Shown: positions 31,950-42,533 of the stretch, piece after piece
Layout: each line of letters starts with the position of its first letter
How positions within the stretch are numbered: position 1 is the first letter of the stretch
Origin: Euptelea pleiosperma
Lineage: Eukaryota > Streptophyta > Magnoliopsida > Ranunculales > Eupteleaceae
Assembly (NCBI GenBank): GCA_035048495.1
Contig: CM068549.1
Coordinates: 5,253,822 to 5,317,821, forward strand
DNA: 64,000 nucleotides
Reading direction: 5' to 3'
Notes under the pieces: model-generated
The model's database searches: none
What the model was told of the DNA's origin: nothing
The model's input: only the letters and a program-made list of their open reading frames with translations
Translations under genes and position numbers: made by a program

Positions 31950-32619
31950 CTTGTTGGAAAATACGGCACCCACAACTACCATATGGCACTAACTCTGGCA
32001 GATTCGATACGTTTTTCGAGGAATATGGCACATGTGCTTTTCTGTAAAAATGAGAGATCTCCCTGAAAATCTAACTGCATATGGTTGTGTAGGAGGAGGT
32101 CCTATACAACCGTATATCACTGCTTTTTGAATCCCCTGCACGCATCTCGAGAAAATGACATGGGTGCTTTTCTGGGGCTATAAGGGATTTTTTTGGGAAT
32201 GTAATTACATACGATTGTGTAGGAGGAGATCCTACACAACGGTATGTGAATAGTTTTTTATCCCACTATGCGGATCTCGAGAAAAAGGGCATGTGTTTTT
32301 TCTCACTTTTGATAGTAGATCTTCTAGATCTGACTCCATATGGTTGTGTAGCTTTCCTTCTTACACAATTGTATCCAATTCATCTCTCAGATCTGTGGGT
32401 GGTTGGTTCAAAAATCGAGGCATGTCCTTTATGTAAAAATCCAACCCTGATCTGTCAAATCTGAGGGCATACGGTTGCGTATCCCTATGTTTTACACAAC
32501 CGTATGTAGTTACTTCTTGGAGAATTGGGCTGGTTCTGCTCAGAATTGACCATTTTCATTTTTTTTGAAATCCACACCAGTTGTGCTATTTCTGACTGAA
32601 TACGGTTGTGTACTCTTGT
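31950..32619. repeat. Degenerate ~130-bp tandem array, each unit with a TACACAACCGTAT hairpin
   Basis: Hairpin starts at about 32,079, 32,208, 32,337, 32,468 and 32,599, spaced 129-131 bp. Left arms read ATACGGTTGTGTA with variants (ATATGGTTGTGTA, ATACGATTGTGTA, ATACGGTTGCGTA) and right arms TACACAACCGTAT with variants, around 9-12 loop bases. Between hairpins the units share words such as ATCTCGAGAAAA, GGCATGTG and TTTTCT. The fifth hairpin is split after CTTGT by solo LTR-2; its right arm is at 35,258-35,275. Confidence 0.88.
32615..32619. repeat. 5-bp target duplication CTTGT of solo LTR-2, left
   Basis: CTTGT at 32,615-32,619 and 35,253-35,257. Confidence 0.9.
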
Positions 32620-35252
32620 TGAAAGTAGGGTTTTTCCGCGTCGTTGGTTACGGAAACCCTAGAATCAACAATTTTTGTAATTATCCGAATCTTGTTCACT
32701 CAAATCCTGCAAAAATCACAGGGTTGTACAGTGGCTCGTGTCGGGTATCGTCCGCACTCGGGGTTAGTGTGCTTAATTCAAAGCCATGAAATGACGGATT
32801 TTTATCAAGAAATTGCTCTGAAACTCATGGGTGGAAGGATGAGAATGGTGAGGTGGTTTTTTTTTAAAATATCATTCTTGACTTTTAGAGAGAGAAACTA
32901 TTAAACTAATGTGAACAACAGAAAATGAGAAATTGCCAACTTAATAATGGAAAATTGAAGATTTATTTATTGAACGAAATTCAAATTACATTGCATAAAC
33001 TAAGGGTAAAACAAGAATTTAAAATTAAGAAAAAGAGAAGAGAGAGAAAGGATGAGAGGGTGAAACCTAGTAATTTCTAAAGAGAGGGAAAATACCTTGG
33101 AGGATTTACCGGGATTGGCCAAGTGGTGGCCTTGGTGATGGAGAGAATTGACATCTCACCATTGTTGCAAGCTCCAAAAATTCAAGATTCGCCGTTTTCT
33201 CCAAAAACGTGGTGAAGAATGAAGGATGGGGCTGCAGCTTTGCAAGAGTGGGAGGCTTAGTTGCACATGGAGGAGAACCAGCGGGTTCTAGTGGTAAAAG
33301 AAGGGCAGCACGCGTGGAGGTCGTGGAGTTGCTGGTGATTGGACATGGGGTGTTGCTGGATGCAGAACCGGTGGTGCTCGACCAAGAAGGAGGCAGAGGT
33401 GATGGGTTTTTAGAGAACCGATTGAAGATGCTCGTTAGTTGGAGAAGCAAAGGTGACCGGCGAAGGAAGTTGAACTGTGAAGAGGAAGATGCTCAGCTTG
33501 CAACACGTTGGAGTTGCAGGCCGTTAATGGCGGCTTGATGAAGAACCGGTGGTGGTTCTGGATGTGCAGACCACACCTAAGGAGGATGCTAAGGTGGTGT
33601 TAGCGGTGTTATGTGCATGCAGGCGAGCTTTCTAGAGGAGCAACAGCAAGAACCATGGGGTTCTTATGTGATTCCAGCACGTAGGTGAGAAGATGGAGCA
33701 GTGGCAAGGAGGAGCGTGCAGGGGTGGTTGCAGGCGGTGGTGAGAAGGAAGCGTTGGAGGAGGCGGCTTGGTGATGGTGAAGGATTTAACGGCCTGCAAC
33801 TTGCAGGTCGTGGCAGCAGCAGGTGGCGGTGAAGGAGATGGCAACCGGTGAAGATGAGGGAGGCGAGCTGGGCGTGCGCACCAGCAGCAAGGAGGCGCCT
33901 CCTCCTTCTTTCTCTTCTCCTTTTCTCTTTTTCTTTTTCTTTTTTTTTTTGTGTGAGAAGATGAAGAAAGGGGGAGAGAGCGTGCAGGTGTGACCGGCAG
34001 ACTGGTGATCCAAACTTGCAACCTAATGACGGAGTTGCAGATGGCCGGAGTTCTGCAACTCCGGCGAGAAAAATAACGAAGAAGATGAAGAAGAAGGTGA
34101 AGAAGAAGAGGGGAAAATCGTCAAAAACCGAGGAGAAAGAGGGGGCAACGAGTTGGGGGAGTTTTGGGGGAAGGAGAGGAAGAGATTGGAGGGGGATTAG
34201 GGTTCGAACGAACCCTTCTCCCTCCTCTTATAAAGCTCCCTATTTCCATTAATGGAAATAGGGTATTTTTTGAAAATAAAAAAATAAATTTTTTTTTTTT
34301 TTTTTTTAAGTAAAAACCTACTTTTCTATGGGGAATCTCCCCAATTAGTGGACCCCCCATTTTTTAATTAAAATTATTTTGAAATTCACGGGGTCCACTA
34401 ACTGGTCGGACAGCGGGTCGATGATGATGGGCCCGGCTATTGGCCCACATGGACTGATGATGTCCATCGTCTCACAAGATGATGTGACAGACATTCTGAT
34501 GGCGATCGGATGGATGGTGACTTGATTGGGACCCAGATTGGTAGATCGACGGATCTAGAGAGATCCAACGGTCCGATTGAAGATCCAACGGTCAAAAAGC
34601 TAAGGGAGATGAGATAGAGCCGAAGGGTGGGAGTTCTGGGGTTAGGTCAGTAGATTCGAGGATCGAGAGATGAAGAGAGAGAGAGAATAAGAAGAGATGA
34701 GAGAAAAAGTATCAAAAAAATGGAAAAAAGCACTGGCGGAGGGTCTGGAACCCTGGTCTTCACTGTGACCATCCTCACGCTTCTCCAGTAGAGTCGACCA
34801 TCATTCTTTGCTGACTCATGTGGCTTTAAACGCTTTGGTCCGTCTCTTGGTCATTGGCTCTCCTACTCTCTTCGTTCTTTGGGCCGGCTTTTTGGTCCTC
34901 TTATTCAGCCCATATTTGGCCCATATCTTCTAGTCATAGCATGTGGGCTTGTTAAGCTTTGATAATGGGCTTTCATGATCGATTTGGGCCCACAAGTCTC
35001 GAGAACCGTCCCATCGGGGTTTCTTGCGACAGAAGAAGCGCGTAATGAGACTTTATCAGAACGGCTTAATATTTAGACTTCCGAAAATGTGTTTAATGCA
35101 TGCAAATATACCATTTCGTCCAGAAAAGTGTGTTCTACGCAACAGAAGAGACTCTTACGTAGAAAAGTAGGTAAATAGAGTATTTTACGTAGGAGAATGC
35201 AATAACGCTAAAAGGATAATTGCTTAAAATAAGCACTTTTGAGCGAATATCA
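32620..35252 (-). mobile_element. Solo LTR-2 (Athila family), 2,633 bp
   Basis: On the minus strand it starts TGATATTCGCTCAAAAG at 35,252 and ends ACCCTACTTTCA at 32,620; the flanks are CTTGT duplicated. Its U3 is almost identical to that of solo LTR-1 (57,612-60,354), sharing the TACGTA words and the long GGCCCA-rich part. A minus-strand TATA-like word (TATAAG/TTATAA) is at about 34,230. The R-region hairpin is at 34,062-34,031. Reading frames inside (for example 33,209-33,538) are low-complexity by-products. No internal retrotransposon genes remain. Confidence 0.93.
34031..34062 (-). promoter_or_regulatory. R-region hairpin of solo LTR-2
   Basis: GGAGTTGCAG at 34,031-34,040 pairs perfectly with CTGCAACTCC at 34,053-34,062, loop 12 bases. 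It lies about 170 bases inside the transcript predicted from the TATA word near 34,230. The same hairpin position is used in other LTR copies here. Confidence 0.6.
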
Positions 35253-35257
35253 CTTGT

Positions 35258-35528
35258 CCTCTGTACAACCGTATATGAGCATCTCCTCAGAAAAATATCA
35301 TATCCTAGTCCTCTGCTTTGATTGGTCCACTGCTACGCAGTTGACTTTGACTTTGACAGTCAGCTTTCGCATCCCTTGGTCGTTATTTTCGTTGTGATCC
35401 ACATTTCACTGTCAAGATAAAGTCCCCTCGCCGGATGCACTCCAAGTGGTACACCAAGTGTGTTCGGCGAAATATTAGAAAAAAGGGGTCCAAGTACAAA
35501 GGATTAGATAGAGGGAAGAACTGCAGTC
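35258..35528 (+). other. End of hairpin array and upstream promoter region
   Basis: Begins with the right arm of hairpin 5 (TGTACAACCGTATATGAG). It then runs through TTGACTTTGACTTTGACAGT (35,341-35,360), which holds repeated TTGAC/TGAC words resembling WRKY and bZIP sites, towards the TATA box at 35,529. The link to regulation is by resemblance only. Confidence 0.5.
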
Positions 35529-35537
35529 TATAAATAG
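35529..35537 (+). promoter_or_regulatory. TATA box upstream of the coiled-coil frame
   Basis: TATAAATAG sits 70 bases before the ATG at 35,607, giving a predicted transcript start near 35,560 and a leader of about 45 bases. It is a near-consensus plant TATA box. Confidence 0.7.
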
Positions 35538-35606
35538 CCACAGGGGGCTCATAAGGAAACACCAACCAAGAGAGCCTCCCCAAAAGTGATCCAAAGGAAA
35601 AGCGGC

Positions 35607-36365
35607 ATGTCGTCGAGAAAAAGGGCAGCAAGTTCGGCTGGAACCCCGAGGGAATCGATGGTTCTTCAAGACATGAGCTTCATGCAAATGTACCGACGCG
35701 GGTTTTGGGATTCAGAGAGGGTGCAGGACGTGAGTGAGGAGCACATCGGGGAAGCTAAGTATATAATGGCCTATAGTGATGCAAACCTGAAATTCCCCCA
35801 AGCTCTATCCTATGATCAAGTCCTGGGTAAGGCCTGCCAATCCCGAGAAGAGGCCATTGACATGATGTGGGAGATGTATCTCCGTGTCATAAGGCTCGTG
35901 GCCAAGCACTCCTTTGAGCGACGAGGAGAGGAACTGAAAAGTATTGTCACCACCCTATGAGTACTGACGATAGCGGGATTCCGGGTGGGATTTCTCCGTG
36001 AGCATCTCGTGGAAAGCCATGCCAGGGCCCTGTAGGGGTTGCAGAAGAATGAGGCAGCCTTGACCAAGCTTCGAGAGCAGTTGGTAGCGGCCGTAGAGGA
36101 GAGTGCATTGGCAACGGGGCTGAGAGAGGCCAAAGCACAGGTGGCTGATCTGTCGGGGAAGCTGGCAGCACTGCAAAAGGAGCTTCGAGAGGCCGAGGAG
36201 CGCGTGAAAGAGATTGAAGGGGCCCTGGTAGTAGAACAAGCAGAGGTGGCGGCTAGCATACTAGGCACCCTAGTAGAGCAAAAGGAGTTGGAGGTGCTAG
36301 GTACCCGGGAACAACTAAACCTGCTGGAGTCGGCCATGGCGAGATTGAGGAGTCTGCTGTTGTAG
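35607..36365 (+). pseudogene. Unrecognised coiled-coil protein frame, 252 codons with two in-frame stops
   Basis: I do not recognise the family. The ATG at 35,607 follows a TATA box by 70 bases. Residues 1-20 are basic (SSRKRAAS). Residues 25-115 look globular (SFMQMYRRGFWDSERVQDVS, KYIMAYSDANLKFPQALSYD, MMWEMYLRVIRLVAKHSF). Residues about 143-250 form a long heptad-type coiled coil rich in Ala, Glu, Leu and Lys (KLREQLVAAVEESA, KLAALQKELREAEERVKEIE). TGA at 35,958 and TAG at 36,033 interrupt the frame, which otherwise stays open to TAG at 36,363. C-to-T changes (CGA to TGA, CAG to TAG) would explain both. Possible origins are an accessory gene of an unknown retroelement or a structural gene. 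Confidence 0.6.
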
Positions 36366-36666
36366 GGCGTAGACTGGTGGGGTGGGCCAGAGGCCGATGT
36401 AATGTGTCTTGCATAGAGGCAAGGGACAAAATTGTAGGAAATGTAATGCAATTCCCGTTGTAATGAAAATCCATCCTGAACGAGTGTCCTTGTAGTACGT
36501 AGGGGTGTAGTGAGCATAAAATCTAGCAGAAAAGGGCGGTGATAGTGTCGTCAGTGTAGATGCCGTATAGTGCCTTTTTTGTAATGAAAGGGGGATTTTT
36601 GCTTAACTATTTCCATTAGGGTACGAGTTTGGTATGATATCAAGCGGGTAGACAACCTGGCGGTGG
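36366..36666 (+). other. 3' flank of the coiled-coil frame
   Basis: Contains two possible plant polyadenylation regions (TGTAATGCAATTCCC...TTGTAATGAAAAT near 36,440-36,470, and TTGTAATGAAAGG near 36,580). No open frame of interest. Confidence 0.45.
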
Positions 36667-37034
36667 TGGAGCCTTCTACTGAGCAGACAACTCAACTGCT
36701 CTGAAGTCGTCAGATGAGCAGACGACACTACTGTTCTGAAGCCGTCTGGCGGGCAGACGGCACGACTATTTTGGGGCCGTTTGGAGGCCAGATGGCACAA
36801 CCGTTCTAGAGGCGTCTGGCGGGCAGATGGTACAACTGTTCTGGAGCCATTTGGCGGGTAGACGGCACAACTGCTCTGAGGCCGTCTGGAGGTTAGACGG
36901 CACAACTGCTCTAGGGTCGTCTGGCGGGCAGATAGCATAACTGCTCTGGGGCTGTCTGGCGGGCAGATTGCACAACTGTTTTGGAGCCGTCTGGCGGGCA
37001 AACTGCACAATTGCTCTTGGGCCGTCTGGCGGAC
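36667..37034. repeat. Minisatellite of ~36-bp hairpin units, about 10 copies
   Basis: The typical unit is GCCGTCT-GGCGGGC-AGACGGC followed by ACAACTGCTCTGGG. The first 21 bases form a perfect 7-bp stem in the best units (for example 36,741-36,761); in others the stem has mismatches. Period 35-36 bp. The right end is cut by LTR3 at 37,035, so the array may once have been longer. Confidence 0.92.
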
Positions 37035-38519
37035 TGATATTCACTCAAAAGTGCTTATTTTAAGCCATTATCCTTATAGCGATGTCGCATTCTCCTACAT
37101 AAAACTTGTCTTTTCGTCGACTTTTCCACATAAGAGTTTCTTCCATTGCATAGAACACATTCTTTAGATGAAAATCGACTATTTTTAATGAAATATATAT
37201 ATTTTGGATAGTCCAGTATCAAGCCGTTTTAGTTGAATCTCATTACACACTTTTTCATTTGCATGAGACCCTATTGGGCGATTCTCGAGGACTGGCGGGC
37301 CCACGATCAACCACAGACGACTTCTATCAAAGCTTAAAGAGCCAACATGCTAGGATAAAAAGATAGAAGACATGTACGGGCAAAGCTAGAGGATCGTAAA
37401 GTCCGAACAAGGACTAAGAAAGAGAAGAATAGCTGGAGACCAAGAGAAGGACTTAGGTGTTAAAGGCCACACCAATTGACATCAAAGGATAAGTTTGACT
37501 AATTGGTGGAGCGGACGATAGAAAATAAAGAAGACCAGGCTTCAAGACCCTCCAAGGCTTTTATTTTTATATTTTTTTCTCACCTCTCTCTATCTATCTA
37601 TCTTGGCCCATGACCCATGCCCATGCCCATACCCATGACCCATGACCCATGACCCATGACCCATTCTCATGCCCATTTGCAGCAACGAGAGAGAATTGGT
37701 CTCACTTGACCGATTCTTCTCTCCCCCATCTCTCTCTATCCTAGTCACTCTCTCTCTTATCTAATTAACCCATTCCCAACCATTGGATCTCTCTAGATCC
37801 AACGGTCATCATTTTTACAACAAGCAAAAAAAAAAAAAAAAAGTCTATAAGAGATCTACGATCTCTCTTTCTTGGGTTGGTTTTCTCCCCCCCTCTCATA
37901 ACCTACAATCCTCTAGGTTCCCTCTCCCCTTCTTCTCTAAACCTCTCTATATCTCTTATTTCCTTGGTTCGGTTCTCTTCCAAAAATCATCAAGAACACA
38001 GTTGTGCAAACCTCTTCTCTATTGGTAATCACCAAGGTAAATCTCCATTTTTTATCTTCTCTTTCATTTTCTCTTTTTAAAATCTTGTTCTTTCTATTTA
38101 TATTTCTTCTCTTATAATTTTTTCTAAAGTGATGGTTATTTGTTTTTATTTTCTTTTATGAATAAATTAGATTCAAGCATTGTAACTTGCATTATTTTAA
38201 TAAATAAGTTTCTCTTTTCTGCTAATTGTGTTTCTTCTCTTTACTTATGTTAATTAGTTGATAGAAATCTCTCCAAAAAGATTATTTTAAATCTCAATCA
38301 TTAATCACCACTCTCACCCTTCCATCTATATTTTCAAGCACTATCTATTATTCTAATGTTCCGATAAATTGTGTTCCCTAACCCCGAGTGCGGATTCGAC
38401 ATCCGATATATCGCTATACAAAGTCTGCATTTTTGTAGGATTTAAAGTGAACCAGAATTACAAATATTATTGAACTTTAGGGTTTCCGTAACCAACGACG
38501 CAGAAAAACCCTAATTTCA
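37035..38519 (+). repeat. LTR3: short (1,485 bp) Athila-family LTR
   Basis: Starts TGATATTCACTCAAAAG and ends ACCCTAATTTCA directly before the primer site. It contains a CCATGAC(C) simple-repeat tract (37,605-37,670), the motif CCATTGGATC, a TATA-like TCTATAAG near 37,845, and the conserved U5 words CCCCGAGTGCGGA and AGGGTTTCCGTAACC. It lacks most of the roughly 1-kb middle region present in the longer LTR copies. Confidence 0.9.
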
Positions 38520-38521
38520 AA

Positions 38522-38535
38522 TGGCGCCGTTGCCG
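38522..38535 (+). promoter_or_regulatory. Primer binding site of element 2
   Basis: TGGCGCCGTTGCCG two bases after the LTR end, the primer-site word known from Athila/Tat-type plant elements, where a host tRNA starts minus-strand DNA. Confidence 0.88.
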
Positions 38536-40064
38536 CTCGGTGGACGGGATTGCAAAAAAACGAACATGAATTCGGAAAGCTGCTTAATCTTAAAGATCCG
38601 ATCCAAATCGAAAACTTTCTATTTTATTTTTCACATGTTCCACTTATTATTTTAATGCCTCGGACGGCCGAGTGCAAAGTTGTAATAACTTAGGGATTCA
38701 TTTTCTCGCTTTTTAGAATAACTGCTAAATAATTAATTAATTAAAAAATACAAAAAATATTAGGGTCAGATTTTGATTCTGCTATTTCTAGTTAGATCAC
38801 CATTGGTTATTTGATTCATTTTGGAAGGTTTCCAACTCTGGGTAATTCAAAAGTAGATATTTTCGATCCCTAATTCGAGAATAGCTAAAGTTGAATTTCA
38901 AACCCTAATTGGACCTAATTCACAATACCGGCCATAAATCATTGCGTGTTTCTTGAAACCCCAAAGGCGGTATACCTTCCAACTCCATACCATAGACCAT
39001 TGTGGACTAACGTGATTGTGGATTGCGATTACCAAGTGAGTAGGGAGCGAAAGCTCAAAGAGGTGGAGTCGGGCCCAAGCCCATTTGGATACCCCTCCCT
39101 ATCTCACGGCGGAGACCCCGTGCATAGCCAACGGGTAGGTAAGTTTCTACACCTCGACTTGAGTGCGATCATGATCATTGTGCAAACACTGTGCCGATCG
39201 TTTATTTGCTTTTGTAACACTTACCAAAATTATTTGGTTTGGCCGTAATAAAATACATAAAGAGCAAACCCAGCTCTAACTTTAAACTGGTGGGATTTCA
39301 TCACTCACCTCGTCATTCCAGCTTCTATGCAACCACAACCAAAAATTAAAATCAATCAAGAAGTAGAACCCAATTAGATCGGTGTTCGAGGAAAACTCCA
39401 CATAAAGCGACCCCTTCAAAGATCAAGTCGATTAAGTACATGAGTGTGGGTCCCTGTTATCTAACACACCCATAGGTCCCTACTACTGAAATATACCGAG
39501 CTCGTATGTGGCCTCCTTGATTGTCTGTCGGATTAGCTTAGTGTCAGATTAGGAACACGAACCAACCCTAGCTCCTCTTTTGGGAAAACTCATCTTCACG
39601 CTTGACAAATCCGGTTAGTCTGGGGTGTACTTAAGTCAGCCGATGTGCCGCACGTCTGTCTAGGCTTCGGATTATCTTACAGTCAACTGGAGTTAGTATT
39701 AGCGGATTTGCTTTGAAGAGTGTATCCTGGTGAGAACCTACATAGCGAAAAGTTGGTCCGGCAGGTAATTGAAGATAAACTAGTGGTCCGCACACTGTCA
39801 TAATCTACACTATCCCTACACTAACAAGATAATTCATAATACTATCCTGATTGTTTAGAAATAGGATTATCTGTTACTTTGTGTGCATCATCTAGGCTCA
39901 TTCGGTTTCATAACCTCTTGCGGACTCTAGGGGCTTGCTTTTTCAAGCATATGCCCATTTGGATTTGAACCAACCCGATACTGATTCGATCTGAGAGTCA
40001 GTCTACCACACCGCTCTCTTTCACCTAATCTATCTCCATCCTCTGAGAAACTCACATCTCTCTG
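38536..40064 (+). other. Leader of element 2, with a conserved open stretch
   Basis: About 1.5 kb between the primer site and the gag-like frame, strongly similar to 52,296-53,844. An open stretch without ATG (38,946-39,248) encodes PYHRPLWTN, SRERKLKEVESGPSPFGYP and SLSHGGDPV, matched in the other copy. A good splice-donor word AGGTAAGT follows at about 39,137. Function unknown. Confidence 0.65.
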
Positions 40065-41805
40065 ATGGATGTTGAACGGCCTCAATTTGAGACTTACCAC
40101 AATTTTTTTGAAGATCTAGGAGATAACTTTGAGCACTGCTGGTATACTAATCCTGCGTGTAGTCATGATACTCCAGTCTCACAGAGTTCCATGGGATATG
40201 AAGCAAAGGGCGATTAAGTGCTAACATACCTACTTAAGGATTTGAAAACATTAGTTTCTGCCCTTGATGTTGTGGTCCAGAAGCCTATTTATCACTCAAA
40301 ATCTGTGGGATATTCCCCTCATGTACAAGAAGAGGTCTGTAATTTTAGTACATTTGAACCTCTACTGTAGACCTCCTACAATAACATGTATTCTCCAGAC
40401 AATAGAAGTCACAATAACTTTGAATGGGAACAACAGTTTTTTTCCCCAGCAGCATCTGCAACATGATATGTATCATTCCGGGTTTCACCAACCCTGTGGA
40501 CAATATGATGAGCAGTACTCGTAGTACCAGCCAGATCCACAGACTAAATATTTTGGTCAACAATGGACCCCGCAGGATATTCAGAGTCGGCGGATAGTCC
40601 CAGAGTCACTTCCATCCTATAACTTTCATACTCAGTCGGACTACATTCAAGAGTTGGCACCTCAGCTTCCCTTAGCTGAATCGCCACAGTCTGTTACTAA
40701 ACCTAGTCTAGAAGAATTCCTCTCGCAATACATCATCAACCAACAATAGTCTATGGAGAGCTTAGAACACTGTCTAGGTGAGTTAGAATCTGAGAGAGAG
40801 GAAGTCAACTTCACTAGCCAACCTATGGCTTATTTAGAGGGGAATACCATGGCCATAGTCCATAATGAGGAGTCGCACAACTAGACACTGTACCAGCCTT
40901 TAGAAGAGGAAATTGAGGATACTGCAAACAATGGATCAGACGACCATATTGATGAGCCAGAGTCTCCATCTTCGGTGCCCTTAGAAGCACCAAATCTTGA
41001 ACCTCTCTCAGAGAAGCCAATTTCTCCATCTACCTCTGTTATTTCTATCTGGGACTCAGAAGAAGCTATTCATAACACTGAGATGTGTCTTGACTATAGG
41101 ATCCCAATTGGACTAGACTTAATCGTCCCCACTACCCTTGGAGTGTGCAATAATCGTGATAAATCCGTATTTTCGTCTATGGTGCCTTTACAGGCAGCTA
41201 CTTCTGCACCAAGCACAGAGATACCCATATCCATCTTTATTTTTGATGATTCTACATCTGCACTGGATGCAGACATTCCTACCATTGAGAAGTATTTAGA
41301 AAATGAGATTCGAGCTGCCCTAGACTTACTGTTCCCCACCGAGGATAAACACATTTAGTGCAGGGATTGGAACATCCCTCTCACATTAGGAAACCTCGAG
41401 GAAGAGGTCCATAGTTTTGACCCGCCACCATATGTCGATGTTGTCAATAAACCGTGTGCCGTTGAGAGTCTAATTCAGGACTCTCCCAAGGAAAATTTAC
41501 CCAAGTGTCTAGAACACTTTGAGCTTGACTTTATCTCGGAGTCAGACAATTTTGGTATTATTGATCTGCAGGAGTCTGCTCTATTCAGATACATTCCCGC
41601 TAGACTCAATGAGTCTGCGACTTTGCTAACCATGGTTAGAGGACCCACTACTACTCTCCTCTCAGTTTTTACTGAGAAGCTTTGGTCCATCACCGCTGAA
41701 CTAAATATTTTTGCGGGTCTGTTTAGAGCACTTACTGTACTTCTCTCAGTTTACACTGAGAAAGACCTGTTCTACACAAATATACCTAGACAAGGGATAG
41801 GATAA
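40065..41805 (+). pseudogene. Gag-like/linker frame of element 2, no capsid
   Basis: Begins at the ATG 40,065 (DVERPQFETYHNFFEDLGDN). It then has MGYEAKGD and LKDLKTLVSALDVVV, the counterpart of the gag tail at 54,523 in the full copy. A Gln/Tyr-rich segment follows, then an acidic part (NGSDDHIDEPESPSSVPLE). Finally a region (CAVESLIQDSPKENL, TLLTMVRGPTTTLLS) matches the linker between protease and RT at 56,220-56,420. Stops at about 40,215, 40,368, 40,521 and 41,356, plus a frameshift in a T run near 40,440, break it. No capsid, zinc knuckle or enzyme motif is present. Confidence 0.7.
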
Positions 41806-42134
41806 CAGTCTCTGTTCCACCATTAAAATCAGAAGACTGCAGATTCACTCAGTCTCCATGAGTTTTAACCTAGTTAGGGGTACTTGATATACCCCCGTCA
41901 TGTCTGGCTGAAGACGTAAAACTTAGCGCTTTCAGAAAGGCAATTCCGGTATTCCTAGAGTACATGAGTCTTATGCATTTGTTATTACTGTGATATCTCT
42001 GGACATGCAGGCACATTCATTCTTCCTATAATCAGGTACCACACACTATCGAGTTTATGCCAACTTGGTAACATCCTCCCTGAACCTTTGCATTATCATT
42101 ACAGATTTTCTATCATTTTATGTCCCGATCATGA

Positions 42135-42152
42135 GCACCGAGGACGGTGCTA
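42135..42152 (+). promoter_or_regulatory. 3' UTR hairpin of element 2
   Basis: AGCACCG-AGGA-CGGTGCT, a perfect 7-bp stem, identical at 62,415-62,432 in the full copy and followed in both by a G-rich TTGGGGGTGGG tract. Confidence 0.8.
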
Positions 42153-42533
42153 TATTTTGGTTGGGGGTGGGTTTTTACCAAAACTCATGTTTTCATTTTG
42201 ATTAAAAAAGAAGAAGAGAGAAACCTTGTGTTTTTGGGTGTGATTTCATGTGATTTTTGAAAATGCCTTAACTTGATGAGTAAAAAGTTTTCGGAAAGTC
42301 TATTTATTGAAAAGGATGTCTGTTTTGAAAAACCACTTATTAGCTATTCATTAAGTTTGAAAGCAAATATTATTACAGTGGATTGAAAAATCTTTGAAAA
42401 TTCAGATCCAGCAAAAATGTTCACATATCAACGTCAGAATTATCCGAAGTTTAGATTATCGAGAGATCCAAGAAGAACAATTGTGGAGACCTAACTCAGT
42501 GAGCTTTTGAGCTTTTCATCATTTCTGAGGGTT
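42153..42533 (+). other. 3' UTR of element 2 between G-rich tract and LTR
   Basis: Contains the G-rich tract TTGGGGGTGGG (about 42,161) and a conserved segment shared with 62,590-62,772. It ends in TTCTGAGGGTT directly before the LTR start, probably the functional polypurine-like end. Confidence 0.6.

Noticed and set aside
33106..34021. Pro/Ser-rich and Lys-rich frames in solo LTR-2
   Set aside because: They overlap each other on both strands, lie wholly in LTR DNA and have no domain.
31339..37034. CRISPR-like array
   Set aside because: Repeats are degenerate tandem minisatellites without unique spacers, in a plant nuclear context.
35258..37034. Endogenous pararetrovirus
   Set aside because: TATA box plus coiled-coil frame prompted the idea, but no movement protein, coat zinc finger, RT or tRNA-Met primer site is found nearby.
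36603..37044. Cys/Pro-rich repetitive frames on the minus strand
   Set aside because: Translation of the 36-bp minisatellite; period divisible by three makes long open frames trivial.
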